Below, piece by piece: positions 42,419-51,999 of a stretch of DNA of 64,000 bases. The translations under genes and the position numbers were made by a program. The stretch spans positions 112,806-176,805 of the forward strand of contig CAZDVK010000002.1 in NCBI GenBank assembly GCA_964508915.1. The letters are read 5' to 3'. Position 1 is the first letter of the stretch. The number at the start of each line of letters is the position of its first letter. Source of the DNA: CAZDVK01 sp964508915 (GTDB taxonomy: Bacteria; Pseudomonadota; Alphaproteobacteria; Paracaedibacterales; CAIULA01). A model generated the notes under the pieces. The model searched no databases and was not told where the DNA came from. It saw only the letters and a list, made by a program, of their open reading frames with translations.

Positions 42419-42913
42419 TTAAGATCGGCTTAATGCTTTCGTTAAAACAGCACCCGCCACAACACCAAACCCTGCCAGCAGCGCACCGGGTAAAAATCGC
42501 GATAACCCCTTTGCTTCGGCTTGTTGTGTTGCTGCTAAGCGTTTGAGTTCACGCTCACGCTCACTTTGAGATCGAAAAATATTTTCAGCAACACCTTCGT
42601 GTCCCAGGGCCTTCATGATTTCTTCCAGGTCATTTACGCCAACATCGCCAGGTAAATCACCCCCCCTTGCTGCACGAACCGGTACAGGTGGTGGAGGTGT
42701 GTGAGTTGGCGCTGGAGCAGGAGCTGCTAGTGGTGTAATCACTTCACCATCATCATCCTCTTCCGGGTTTTCCACGGGCAGCGGAACACCTAAAGGGATT
42801 CGAACTTGAGGAGCTCTTGGTAGAAAGGGTCCTCGTGGATCATCCTCTGTGGCTCCGAATGTTTTTGCAAAAGTTATGCACATTAAAAATAAAGCGTTCA
42901 GTAAGCGAATCAT
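42419..42913 (-). CDS. Small secreted proline-rich protein with C-terminal membrane segment
   Basis: Not recognised. The 164-residue product has a signal peptide (LLNALFLMCITFAKTFGA, cleavage near residue 20). A Pro/Ala-rich low-complexity part follows at about 25-85 (APAPAPTHTPPPPVPVRAA), then a helical region (VNDLEEIMKALGHEGVAENIF) with a charged stretch. A C-terminal hydrophobic segment (LPGALLAGFGVVAGAVLTKAL) could insert into a membrane. AAGGGAG lies about 7 nt before the ATG. It may be exported and inserted in the envelope, or in a host membrane if translocated. Same strand as the RND operon, but 23 bp upstream of it. Confidence 0.75.
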   Translation of the reverse strand: MIRLLNALFLMCITFAKTFGATEDDPRGPFLPRAPQVRIPLGVPLPVENPEEDDDGEVITPLAAPAPAPTHTPPPPVPVRAARGGDLPGDVGVNDLEEIMKALGHEGVAENIFRSQSERERELKRLAATQQAEAKGLSRFLPGALLAGFGVVAGAVLTKALSRS

Positions 42914-43028
42914 AGTTTTCTCCCTTTTTGCTGTTTCCCCTTTCAGCTTGAAGGATAAAAGTTAATAATTCGTTAATTGGAAGTTTTGAAAACTATGTTG
43001 GAAAATGATGTAAAAAAAATTTAAAACA

Positions 43029-43424
43029 CTAATATGAAATATAAGTTTCTTTCAAAAACATATTAATTAGTTTTTTTGCTTCGTTTATTGCTTCGTCTGG
43101 GTCGGAAAAAAGTTGTCTTTTATGTTTTTTGTCTGAAAGGTAGACATAGTTTACCTGAACAGTAAAATAATGTGCTTCTGTATCACTTTCCTTGACTAGA
43201 ATGAAATATAGAGATGGGGGGGCAATTGATATATAGTTTGAAGAAGTTGGAAAGTATCTGACGGAAAAATCACCATAATAAACCTCTTTTAAATCGTCTA
43301 ACGATTTGACGGGTTTTGGTTTTTGATTTGCTTGGACAGACCGTTTAATGAGTGTGTTTGCGTCAATTTCTGTACCACAGCAAAAGCTGACCAGTAAAGG
43401 TAAGAAAGCATATTTTAACCACAT
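43029..43424 (-). CDS. Small exported protein, unknown, downstream of acnA
   Basis: A 131-residue protein beginning at ATG 43424 (a TTG directly before it is in frame). The N-terminus has a short signal peptide (LKYAFLPLLVSFCCG). The rest looks like a small mixed alpha/beta domain (DFSVRYFPTSSNYISIAPPS, YFTVQVNYVYLSDKKHKRQL) with a C-terminal helix. No family recognised. It follows the aconitase stop by 6 bp, so it is probably on the acnA transcript. Confidence 0.7.
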   Translation of the reverse strand: MWLKYAFLPLLVSFCCGTEIDANTLIKRSVQANQKPKPVKSLDDLKEVYYGDFSVRYFPTSSNYISIAPPSLYFILVKESDTEAHYFTVQVNYVYLSDKKHKRQLFSDPDEAINEAKKLINMFLKETYISY

Positions 43425-43430
43425 CAATAA

Positions 43431-46052
43431 TCACCCAAGAGATTCTAAAACATAAGGCAAAATGCCGCCTTTTTGAAAATAGGCCAATTCATCTTGCGTA
43501 TCAATGCGGCATTTTAGTTGCACCAGAATAGGTAAATGACCTTCTTGTTCAAACGTGCAATTAATTAAACATCCTGGCTTTAAACTATCTAGCCCATCTA
43601 GCTTCACGGTTTCAAAACCTGTTAGTTTAAGTGTTTTTCGTGTTTGGCCGTTTGTAAATTCCAAAGGCAATACACCCATACCAACTAAGTTCGACCGGTG
43701 AATACGCTCAAAACTTTCAGCAATAACTGCCTTAACGCCTAACAGCTGCGTTCCTTTAGCTGCCCAGTCCCGTGATGATCCGGTTCCATATTCTTTTCCA
43801 GCAATAACAACAAGGGGGGTGCCATTGGCCTGGTATTTCATGGCGGCATCATAAATAGGCATTTCGTCATGGGTACTGCCGTTTATATAACAGGTCATGC
43901 CACCGGGTGTTGATACCATTTCATTTTGAATACGGATATTGGCAAAGGTTCCCCGCATCATCACCTCGTGGTTACCGCGACGGGCGCCATAGGAATTAAA
44001 ATCCCCCAAAGCAACACTGTGTTCTGTTAAATACATCCCCGCAGGTCCTTTAGCTTTTATATTGCCGGCAGGTGATATGTGGTCTGTTGTGATGCTGTCA
44101 CCTAGTAGGGCTAAAATACGTGCCCCTTCAATATTTTTTAGGGGCTTTGTGTGTGCGTCAAAGTAGGGGGGGCATTTTATGTATGTGCTGTTTTCTTGCC
44201 AGTTAAATGTTTCAGAGGTTGTGGCAGAAATCGTTTGCCAGCCTGCGTCACCATCAAACACGTGGGCGTATTTTTCCTGAAACATGCTGGGTGTCACAGC
44301 ATACGATAGAACATCTTGAATTTCTTTATTGCTTGGCCAAATATCTTTCAAGAAAACGGGGGCTCCTTGATGATCATTCCCAAGGGGGGTTGTTGAAAAG
44401 TCAATTAAGGTTGTTCCCGCCAGTGCATAAGCCACGACCAGAGGTGGCGAAGCTAAATAGTTTGCTTTCACATGGGGGTTAATGCGTCCTTCAAAATTGC
44501 GGTTTCCTGACAAAACGCCTGCTACCGTTAAATCGCTTTTTTCAATGGCAACTACTATTTCAGGTTCTAAGGGCCCTGAATTTCCAATACATGTTGTGCA
44601 GCCGTACCCAACTAAGTTAAACCCAATTTGATTTAAAGAATCTAAAAGGTCTGCTTTTTCAAGGTAACTGGTTACAACTTGGGACCCAGGCGCCAGGGAT
44701 GTTTTGACCCACGGCTTTGGTTGTAAGCCCCGTTCAGCAGCTTTTTTAGCTAATAAACCAGCCCCAATCATAACCGATGGGTTCGATGTATTGGTGCAGC
44801 TTGTAATGGCAGCAATCACCACGTGATGATGATCCAGAGTGTACGATTTTCCTTGAACAGGTGTTGCATTCCTTTCTGATGTCAAACTTTTTGATACGGG
44901 TGGTACATCGTGCAAAGCTATTTTATCTTGTGGCCGTTTCGGGCCTGCTAAAGTTCCATAAATGGTGCTTAGATCAATGATAAGGGTTTCGTCAAACTGA
45001 GGTGAGGACTTGTTTTCATCAAGCCATAAACCTTGAGCTTTGGCATATGCCTCCACAAGATCAATGGTGTCTTCACTGCGTCCGGTCAGTTTTAAAAATT
45101 TTAGGGTTTCATCATCAATGGGGAAGAAACCACAAGTGGCGCCGTATTCAGGGGCCATATTGGCTACGGTGGCGCGGTCTGCCAATGTTAGGGTTTGAAG
45201 GCCACTTCCATAAAATTCTACGAATTTACCCACAACCCCTTTTTTGCGTAGGGCATGGGTAATGTTTAAAACAAGATCGGTGGCTGTGGCACCTTCGGGT
45301 AAAGAGCCTTTGAGTTCAACACCAACGACTTTAGGGATGACCATAGAAAGGGGTTGGCCTAACATGGCGGCTTCGGCTTCAATGCCACCCACGCCCCACC
45401 CTAAAACAGATAAGCCATTAATCATAGTGGTATGGCTGTCAGTTCCAACTAAGGTATCAGGGTAGGCTAAGGTTTGACCATTTTCGTCACGAATCCAAAC
45501 CACTTGTGCCAAATATTCTAAATTCACCTGATGGCAAATGCCTGTGCCAGGTGGTACAACACGGAAATTTTGAAAGGCTTTTTGGCCCCATTTCAAAAAA
45601 GTATACCGTTCTGAATTGCGTTCATATTCCAGTTGAACATTTTTCTGAAAGGAATCAGGGGCTCCTGAGTGATCTACCATCACGGAATGGTCAATGACTA
45701 AATCTACGGGAATTAAGGGGTTTACTTTTTTAGGGTCGCTGCCGCATTGAATGGCTGCATCACGCATGGCTGCTAAGTCTACAACGGCGGGAACGCCTGT
45801 AAAATCTTGCATTAATACGCGAGCAGGGTAAAAAGCAATATCTTGATTATCATTGTTTTGATCGCCACGGTTTAAAAGTGATTTAATGTGATTTTCGGTG
45901 ATTTTCTGACCATCTAGATGTCGATACAAGTTTTCCAAAATAACTTTTAACGAAAAGGGAAGGGTGGCGATGTTGCCAAAACACGACAGGTCGTGGATGT
46001 TATAATACGCGTAGGACTTTGAAGCAACCGTGAGGGTGGAAATTTTTTTCAT
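43431..46052 (-). CDS. acnA: Aconitate hydratase A
   Basis: TCA-cycle enzyme: citrate to isocitrate through cis-aconitate, with a 4Fe-4S cluster. The 873-residue product has the cluster cysteines in AITSCTNTSNPSVMIGAG and GYGCTTCIGNSGPL. It also has DSHTTMINGLSVLGWGVGGIEAEAAMLGQP and the swivel-domain motifs GDSITTDHISPAG, NSYGARRGNHEVMMRGTFAN and YGTGSSRDWAAKG. The start is placed at MKKISTLTVASKSYAYYN; an in-frame start 60 bp upstream gives an unsupported extension. Length and motifs fit the AcnA/IRP class. An intact gene implies a working oxidative TCA cycle. Confidence 0.96.
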   Translation of the reverse strand: MKKISTLTVASKSYAYYNIHDLSCFGNIATLPFSLKVILENLYRHLDGQKITENHIKSLLNRGDQNNDNQDIAFYPARVLMQDFTGVPAVVDLAAMRDAAIQCGSDPKKVNPLIPVDLVIDHSVMVDHSGAPDSFQKNVQLEYERNSERYTFLKWGQKAFQNFRVVPPGTGICHQVNLEYLAQVVWIRDENGQTLAYPDTLVGTDSHTTMINGLSVLGWGVGGIEAEAAMLGQPLSMVIPKVVGVELKGSLPEGATATDLVLNITHALRKKGVVGKFVEFYGSGLQTLTLADRATVANMAPEYGATCGFFPIDDETLKFLKLTGRSEDTIDLVEAYAKAQGLWLDENKSSPQFDETLIIDLSTIYGTLAGPKRPQDKIALHDVPPVSKSLTSERNATPVQGKSYTLDHHHVVIAAITSCTNTSNPSVMIGAGLLAKKAAERGLQPKPWVKTSLAPGSQVVTSYLEKADLLDSLNQIGFNLVGYGCTTCIGNSGPLEPEIVVAIEKSDLTVAGVLSGNRNFEGRINPHVKANYLASPPLVVAYALAGTTLIDFSTTPLGNDHQGAPVFLKDIWPSNKEIQDVLSYAVTPSMFQEKYAHVFDGDAGWQTISATTSETFNWQENSTYIKCPPYFDAHTKPLKNIEGARILALLGDSITTDHISPAGNIKAKGPAGMYLTEHSVALGDFNSYGARRGNHEVMMRGTFANIRIQNEMVSTPGGMTCYINGSTHDEMPIYDAAMKYQANGTPLVVIAGKEYGTGSSRDWAAKGTQLLGVKAVIAESFERIHRSNLVGMGVLPLEFTNGQTRKTLKLTGFETVKLDGLDSLKPGCLINCTFEQEGHLPILVQLKCRIDTQDELAYFQKGGILPYVLESLG

Positions 46053-46224
46053 AAAAATTACTGAAAATTTTAAGTCTTCATTCAGGCTATCGTCCTTAGA
46101 AGCAGAAAACAAGGCTTATTCATGATGATGGATTCCTGAGATATACGAAGCCTATTTTCATGCAAAAATTGGCAATATTTTAGTTGCGAAATTTTTTTGG
46201 CATCGTACCATACGGCATGAATCA

Positions 46225-48075
46225 ATGCTGACCTATTTTATGTTTTTTTATTTATTTCTGTTTTTTTCACTATATAGCTTGCAAGCAGCAACCTATACCC
46301 TACCTGAAATTAAAGTGACTGCCCCCAAGGAAGGTATCAAATCAGCCAATGAAACCCTTTTGACAGAACAAAATCTGGCCCAACACCAACAAACAACAGG
46401 GGTGGATGCCCTTCAGTCTGTGCCAAGCGTGAATGTCATTCAAAGTGGTAGTCAGGGGCGTTTGGCCAGCTTGTTTATTCGTGGGGGAAATTCGGATCAG
46501 GTTTTGGTTTTATTGGATGGTATGCCTTTGAACAATCCAAGTACCCCCAACGGTTCTTTTGATTTCAGTCGCTTAACGGTAGATGGGCAAACCGTTGTGG
46601 TTAAGCGGGGCTTACAAAGTGCAGCCTGTGGGGCAGGGGCCATGACTGGCGTGGTTGATGTTTCAACATCAGAAGGGAAAGGGCCTGCTTCTTATTCTTT
46701 AGAAACAGAACTGGGTACATTTCATGAGCATAAAAATAAAGTAACAGCACGGGGGGATGTGAAAGATTTTAATTTTTCTTTAGCAGCCTCTGAAATGGGG
46801 GTTCAAAGTCCGCCCACAACACCGGTGGCACACAGAACCGTGGCGCGAGAATGGGGCGGTGAAAAATCGGGTCGGCAATCTTTATCCAGCCGTACGGGGT
46901 ATATGATGACCCCAAAGCTTAAGGTGAATATGTGGAACCGTTATCAGAAATTTGAAACCCATTACCCCGATATTTATCATGAATCTAATCCAAGCTTTAT
47001 GGACGAAGGTTATTTGTGTTTAAACCGTATCCAGCTGCAAGGTCAGCATGGGGTGTGGCACCCCACTGTTTCAGCGGGATACGTAGAACAAGAAAACCGT
47101 TCACGTAACGACCAAGCCCCTTATTTAGATGATGATCGCAATGTTGGAAAAACTGTAAAACTGGAACAGACAAACACGTTAAACGTTAGTCAGTTTTATG
47201 ATGTGCATGTGGATGTTGTGCAGATTCAGGAAAGTTATTCATCATTTAAACAATTGCTGTTTCAAGAAAAAGCGCAAGGCCACACAAACGAAATTGCTAT
47301 GGGTCACACAGTAAAACCACTGCAAAATGTCAAGATAGAGGGGTGGGTGCGCCACCACCAACCCAATTCTTTTAGTCAAGATACGTCTTATCAAGTATCT
47401 ACAACGGTAGATTATAGCAAGACAACCTATCATGTGGCTTATGGAAAAGGGATTAAAGCACCAAGTTTGCGTCAAATTTTTGACCCCAGGTCAGGTAATA
47501 AATCGCTGAAATCTGAAACTAACCATGGTTTTGAAGTGGGGGCTCAGCGAACATTGGTTCAATCCGTGAAAGCTGGTGTTGCTTATTTTTCCAATGTTTT
47601 TGACCGTATGATTGACAGTCAAATGCTTGGGCACAATCAATTTACATACGTGAACATACAAAAAGCCCGTATTTATGGCACAGAAACTTTTATGGAATGG
47701 AAACCCAACCAGTGGGTATTTCGGTTAGACCACACATTTTTGCATGCAAAAGACACAACAACGAACACCCAGCTAAAGGGGCGACCTATGCATAAGGTGG
47801 GTTTCCAAGTTGACCATAATATAACAGAGCAATGGTCAGCTGGTGCTGGGGTTATTGTATTCGGTAAACAGGTTTATACAAACCGGTATGAACCTTATAA
47901 CCGGGTTTATTTGGGTACCGTACCCATTGCGCGGGTGTTTACGCGCTATCAGGTGAATTCCCACTGCCAGTGGTTTGGCCGTGTTGAAAATGCTTTGAAT
48001 CGTCGTTATGAAATGCCGGCTGGTTATTTACAGCCTGGATTTTCTGTTTTAACTGGCATAAAAATAATGTCATGA
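46225..48075 (+). CDS. TonB-dependent outer-membrane receptor (BtuB-like)
   Basis: An outer-membrane active-transport receptor of 616 residues. A signal peptide (FFYLFLFFSLYSLQAA) is followed by a TonB-box-like start (YTLPEIKVTAP). The plug domain comes next (SVPSVNVIQSGSQGRLASLF, IRGGNSDQVLVLLDGMPLNN, VEVVKRG-like VVVKRGLQSAACGAGAMTGV), then a 22-strand barrel with the end GYLQPGFSVLTGIKIMS. The short, BtuB-like plug suggests cobalamin or a similar chelate, but the ligand is not fixed. No cobalamin riboswitch was found in the 110 bp upstream. Its stop overlaps the tonB start. Confidence 0.9.
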   Translation: MLTYFMFFYLFLFFSLYSLQAATYTLPEIKVTAPKEGIKSANETLLTEQNLAQHQQTTGVDALQSVPSVNVIQSGSQGRLASLFIRGGNSDQVLVLLDGMPLNNPSTPNGSFDFSRLTVDGQTVVVKRGLQSAACGAGAMTGVVDVSTSEGKGPASYSLETELGTFHEHKNKVTARGDVKDFNFSLAASEMGVQSPPTTPVAHRTVAREWGGEKSGRQSLSSRTGYMMTPKLKVNMWNRYQKFETHYPDIYHESNPSFMDEGYLCLNRIQLQGQHGVWHPTVSAGYVEQENRSRNDQAPYLDDDRNVGKTVKLEQTNTLNVSQFYDVHVDVVQIQESYSSFKQLLFQEKAQGHTNEIAMGHTVKPLQNVKIEGWVRHHQPNSFSQDTSYQVSTTVDYSKTTYHVAYGKGIKAPSLRQIFDPRSGNKSLKSETNHGFEVGAQRTLVQSVKAGVAYFSNVFDRMIDSQMLGHNQFTYVNIQKARIYGTETFMEWKPNQWVFRLDHTFLHAKDTTTNTQLKGRPMHKVGFQVDHNITEQWSAGAGVIVFGKQVYTNRYEPYNRVYLGTVPIARVFTRYQVNSHCQWFGRVENALNRRYEMPAGYLQPGFSVLTGIKIMS

Positions 48076-48593
48076 ATTATAAACGGTTTTTGATAATTTC
48101 TATATTCGTTCACGGTGTTGCTGTGGCGGGATCCTATTTTTTAGGTGTGGCTGGTTTTGGTCAACCCCAAACGGTTAAGTCTGTTGATGTTCTTTTTGTT
48201 GAAAAGGTTGCGCAAAATTCTGATGCACCTTCGCCAAAAAAACATAAGAAAATTCGGTATCAAGCGCAGGAAAATTCTGTTTCACCTCCCGAACAGGATG
48301 AAAAGCCAGTTTTCGCCGAAGCGGGTGATTTAGCCCCTGACCAATCCAATGAACCTGTTGTATATCCAGAAGAAGCGCGGCGTCAGGGATTAGAAGGTCA
48401 GGCCCTGGTTACATTAACGGTAAATGGACAAGGTGGTGTGGTTGATGTGCGTTTTTCTGAACCATTACCGAATCTTTTAGCCCAAGAAGTTTTAAAAACC
48501 ATGAAGCAGTGGCGATTTCGTCGATTTAAAACAACCCCATCCTATGTGAATGTCCAGGTGCCTGTGGTTTTTTCCCTAACCGATGGTGGGTAA
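48072..48593 (+). CDS. tonB: Energy transducer TonB
   Basis: The periplasm-spanning partner that energises outer-membrane receptors. The 173-residue product has an N-terminal membrane helix with the conserved His (ISIFVHGVAVAGSYFLGV). A Pro/Lys/Glu-rich linker follows (about 40-95), then the C-terminal domain YPEEARRQGLEGQALVTLTV, and AQEVLKTMKQWRFRRF. The start overlaps the receptor stop (ATGA), so the pair acts together. ExbBD is missing here; TolQR at 23.8-25 kb could supply the proton motor. Confidence 0.92.
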   Translation: MNYKRFLIISIFVHGVAVAGSYFLGVAGFGQPQTVKSVDVLFVEKVAQNSDAPSPKKHKKIRYQAQENSVSPPEQDEKPVFAEAGDLAPDQSNEPVVYPEEARRQGLEGQALVTLTVNGQGGVVDVRFSEPLPNLLAQEVLKTMKQWRFRRFKTTPSYVNVQVPVVFSLTDGG

Positions 48594-48594
48594 T

Positions 48595-50427
48595 ATGGAT
48601 GATTTGTCTTTATTAGAACAAGGTGCCTTGGTTATTAAAGAAACCTTAAAAACCATGCCTTCCAGCCCTGGTGTTTACCGTATGTTGGGCCACCAAGACC
48701 AGGTTCTTTATGTAGGGAAAGCCAAGAACCTAAAAAAACGTGTGGTTTCCTATACGCAAGTTGCCAAGTTGCCTAACCGTTTGCAGCGCATGGTTTCAGA
48801 AACCAAACGCATGGAAATTGTCATTACTGAAACAGAAACCGAAGCATTGCTTTTGGAATGCAACTTAATTAAAAAATTACAGCCCCGGTATAATGTTTTA
48901 TTAAAAGATGACAAGTCATTCCCTTATATTGTGTTAACAAAAAACCATCCATTCGGTCGTATTGTAAAACACCGGGGGGCACCAACCATTCAAGGCGATT
49001 ATTTTGGGCCTTTTGCATCTGTTATTGCGGTGGATGAAACTATTTTAACGTTGCAAAAGATTTTTCAAATTCGCAATTGCACAGATTCTTACTTTGAAAA
49101 CCGTAAACGCCCCTGTTTGCAGTACCATATTAAACGGTGCACAGGCCCCTGTGTTGGGTTGATTTCAGAAGCTGACTATAAAGAATCTTTAAAACAAGCT
49201 AAGCAATTTTTACAAGGCAAAGATGCTGTTGTACAAAAAAAACTGGCTGAAAAAATGGAAGCAGCCAGTGAGGTGCTGGATTTTGAAAAGGCCGCCCAAT
49301 TGCGGGATCGTATTCGGCTGTTGACCAGCATTCAGGCCCATCAACGCATTCATGTGGGGGGAATTATGAATGCCGACGTTATGGCCATTGCCGCTTTAGG
49401 TCATCATATGTGTGTTCAGGTTTTTTTCTTTCGCCATGGTCGAAATTTAGGAACACAGTCTTACCCTTTATCACATACCCGTGACGAAACGCTGGAAGCA
49501 GCCTTGGGGGCTTTTCTGGGGCAATTTTATCAAGAACGGGCGCCGGCACCTTTGGTTTTGCTAAATGCTGAAGCAGATGAATTTTCATTAATTCAAAAAG
49601 CACTTTATGAATTACATGGTCAAAAAACATCATGGGAAATACCTAAGCTGGGGATAAAAAGGGAATTGGTTGACCATGCCATGGAAAATGCCAAAAACAC
49701 TTTGGAGCGCACCAATCAAGAAGATGCTTCTATGAACAAAATTTTTGATGATATGGCTCAGTTATTTCATCTGTCAAATGATCTTCAACGGATTGAAGTT
49801 TATGACAATAGCCACATTCAAGGAAAAGATTCTTTTGGGGTGATGGTGGTAGCGACACGTGATGGGTTTGATAAAAAATCTTACCGCAAATTTGCCATTC
49901 AAAACCCAGATGCCATGCAGGATGATTTTGCCATGATGCGTGAAGTGATGACCCGTCGTTTTCAGCATTCAGAATGGGCAGCCCCTGATTTGTTATTAAT
50001 TGATGGGGGACTTGGTCAATTGAATGCGGTGCACGAAGCGTTGGATGCTTTAAATATTCAAATTCCTGTTGTTGCTATTGCCAAAGGGCCAAAACGTAAT
50101 GCCGGTGAAGAACGCTTTTTTACAAAAGAATACCCAGAAGGTGTTCAGTTGCCTAAAGCATCCGTCACCCTTTATTTTTTGCAACGGTTGCGTGATGAAG
50201 CACACCGTTTTGCCATTGGCAGTCACCGGGCAAGGCGGGCTAAAAATTTAACCCAGTCACTACTAGATCAAGTGCCAGGCATCGGGGGTAAACGTAAAAA
50301 AATATTATTGAATCATTTTGGGTCTGCCCAAGGGGTGGCTAAAGCATCGTTGGCCGATTTGCAGCTAGTACCTGGCATTAACCAGGCTGTAGCTAAACAG
50401 ATTTATATGTTTTTTCATGAGAAATAG
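48595..50427 (+). CDS. uvrC: UvrABC excinuclease subunit C
   Basis: Makes both incisions in nucleotide excision repair. The 610-residue product has the GIY-YIG nuclease domain (SSPGVYRMLGHQDQVLYVGK, AKNLKKRV, then EALLLECNLIKKLQPRYNVLLKDDKSFPY). It has a UVR motif at about 200-235, the RNase-H-like second nuclease (IEVYDNSHIQGKDSFGVMVV, LLLIDGGLGQLNAV) and a C-terminal helix-hairpin-helix pair (VPGIGGKRKKILLNHFGS). The start is the ATG just after the tonB stop; an upstream ATG (48583) inside tonB adds four residues. It shares a unit with the TonB receptor genes. Confidence 0.95.
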   Translation: MDDLSLLEQGALVIKETLKTMPSSPGVYRMLGHQDQVLYVGKAKNLKKRVVSYTQVAKLPNRLQRMVSETKRMEIVITETETEALLLECNLIKKLQPRYNVLLKDDKSFPYIVLTKNHPFGRIVKHRGAPTIQGDYFGPFASVIAVDETILTLQKIFQIRNCTDSYFENRKRPCLQYHIKRCTGPCVGLISEADYKESLKQAKQFLQGKDAVVQKKLAEKMEAASEVLDFEKAAQLRDRIRLLTSIQAHQRIHVGGIMNADVMAIAALGHHMCVQVFFFRHGRNLGTQSYPLSHTRDETLEAALGAFLGQFYQERAPAPLVLLNAEADEFSLIQKALYELHGQKTSWEIPKLGIKRELVDHAMENAKNTLERTNQEDASMNKIFDDMAQLFHLSNDLQRIEVYDNSHIQGKDSFGVMVVATRDGFDKKSYRKFAIQNPDAMQDDFAMMREVMTRRFQHSEWAAPDLLLIDGGLGQLNAVHEALDALNIQIPVVAIAKGPKRNAGEERFFTKEYPEGVQLPKASVTLYFLQRLRDEAHRFAIGSHRARRAKNLTQSLLDQVPGIGGKRKKILLNHFGSAQGVAKASLADLQLVPGINQAVAKQIYMFFHEK

Positions 50428-50436
50428 AAAACAGTT

Positions 50437-51996
50437 TTAATCTGTCGTGCCTAGCACGCGTTCTATTTCTTCTTGCGTGGTTAGGCCTTTTTTTCGCTTT
50501 TGTTGGGCGTCATCTTGCAGGGTTGAAATACCTTTTGTTTGAACATATTGGTTCATTTTTGAAATATGCCCGCCGTCAGCAACAATACTGTGCATAGCAT
50601 CGTCAAAGGTAATAATTTCGGCAATAGAAATGCGCCCCTGGTAACCTGTTTGAAAGCATCCATTACACCCCTTACCTTCACAAGACGTGTGAATGGTTCG
50701 TAACAATCGCTGTGCCACGGCTGCCAGAATATTGCCAGATAAAAGGGTTGGGGATAACCCCAAATCTATAAGCCGTGCTGGAACACTGACAGCGTCATTG
50801 GTGTGAAGGGTTGCAAATACCAGGTGCCCTGTCATAGCAGACCGAAGGGCCATGTGTGCTGTTTCTTCGTCTCGAATTTCGCCAATAAAAATGACATCGG
50901 GATCCTGCCGCAAAATGGACCGAAGGCCATCATGAAATGATATAATTCCTTCTTTAATCTCTGTTTGCCGAATGCCGGGTAAATGATATTCCACAGGCTG
51001 TTCCAGTGTTACAATATTGCGTTTTTCACGGTCCATTTCAGCAAATAAGGCATATAAAGTTGTGGTTTTGCCTGATCCTGTGGGCCCTGAAAAAATAACC
51101 ATACCTTGTGGTTGTTGAATCAGCTTTTTAAATACATCAATATGGTTTTTATCAAACCCCAGCTGGGTCAACTCTAAGGGGCTTTTATCTTTATCTAAAA
51201 TGCGAATAACAATGCTTTCACCATATATGGTTGGGTGTGTAGCTACGCGAAAATCCACATGGTGGCCATTAAAAAGCCTTTGAAAGCTGCCCCCTTGGGG
51301 GCGCCTTGTTTCACCAATATCGATGTTTGCCATAATTTTGATGCAAACGACCATATGGTTCCATAAAGACTGATGAATTGTTTGGTGGGTCCTTAGCAAA
51401 CCATCTTGACGAAAGCGAACCCGTAAGCTTTGAATTTCTGGCTGAAAATGAACATCAGATGCTTCAAATTTTATAGCTTGATTTAAAATATTTTCCACAA
51501 GATCAAGGGCATTTTCATTTAAATTGAGGTCATTATGGTTAGTATGATCCCCATAGATTTTATGAATATAAACATCAATTTGAGTCGGGTCAGCATGATA
51601 TAAGGAGTGCGTGAAAGAAAGCCCATTTTGCTGTAAAAGCTGTTCATTTAAATGATCCAAAATTTCTACATTTTCGGGATCTGTACAAGCTAAATGTAAA
51701 TGGCGTTTTTTGACTTGGAAGGGGACTATTTTTAACTGAAGCCAAGTTTCTTTAGGAAGTAAATCTGTTGCAGAATGACAAGTGCCCTGTTGATTTAAAT
51801 CAACAACAGGAATGCCTGTCATCTTAGATAAGGCCTGTTGTAGATCAAGGGGGTGTATGAATTTTAGATGTGTTAAGGTTTCACCCAGAAAACCGCCTTG
51901 TTTCTTTTGTTCTTCTTGTGCAACCTGAATTTGATCTTCCGTGACAAGCCCTTCTTGTAATAAAATATCGATAAGGCTTGGCCTATGAAACTGCAT
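50437..51996 (-). CDS. GspE/PulE/PilB-family secretion ATPase
   Basis: A hexameric ATPase powering type II secretion or type IV pilus assembly. The 519-residue product has a GspE N-terminal domain (SLIDILLQEGLVTEDQIQVA, QQALSKMTGIPVVDLN). Next come the Walker A FSGPTGSGKTTTLYALFAEM near residue 300, the Asp box, Walker B (IFIGEIRDEETAHMALRSAM) and HLVFATLHTNDA. The zinc-type region CEGKGCNGCFQTGYQGR is shorter than usual but contains three Cys. No pseudopilin, secretin or GspF gene is next to it. It directly follows rodZ (3 bp), at the end of the mre-mrdA unit. Confidence 0.9.
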   Translation of the reverse strand: MQFHRPSLIDILLQEGLVTEDQIQVAQEEQKKQGGFLGETLTHLKFIHPLDLQQALSKMTGIPVVDLNQQGTCHSATDLLPKETWLQLKIVPFQVKKRHLHLACTDPENVEILDHLNEQLLQQNGLSFTHSLYHADPTQIDVYIHKIYGDHTNHNDLNLNENALDLVENILNQAIKFEASDVHFQPEIQSLRVRFRQDGLLRTHQTIHQSLWNHMVVCIKIMANIDIGETRRPQGGSFQRLFNGHHVDFRVATHPTIYGESIVIRILDKDKSPLELTQLGFDKNHIDVFKKLIQQPQGMVIFSGPTGSGKTTTLYALFAEMDREKRNIVTLEQPVEYHLPGIRQTEIKEGIISFHDGLRSILRQDPDVIFIGEIRDEETAHMALRSAMTGHLVFATLHTNDAVSVPARLIDLGLSPTLLSGNILAAVAQRLLRTIHTSCEGKGCNGCFQTGYQGRISIAEIITFDDAMHSIVADGGHISKMNQYVQTKGISTLQDDAQQKRKKGLTTQEEIERVLGTTD

Positions 51997-51999
51997 ATG

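Noticed and set aside
43001..43030. CRISPR arrays or prophage att sites
   Set aside because: No regularly spaced direct repeats and no integrase, transposase or phage gene were found in the window.
46113..46224. Cobalamin riboswitch upstream of the BtuB-like receptor
   Set aside because: I searched by eye for the B12-box and conserved stems and did not find them in the 112 bp available.
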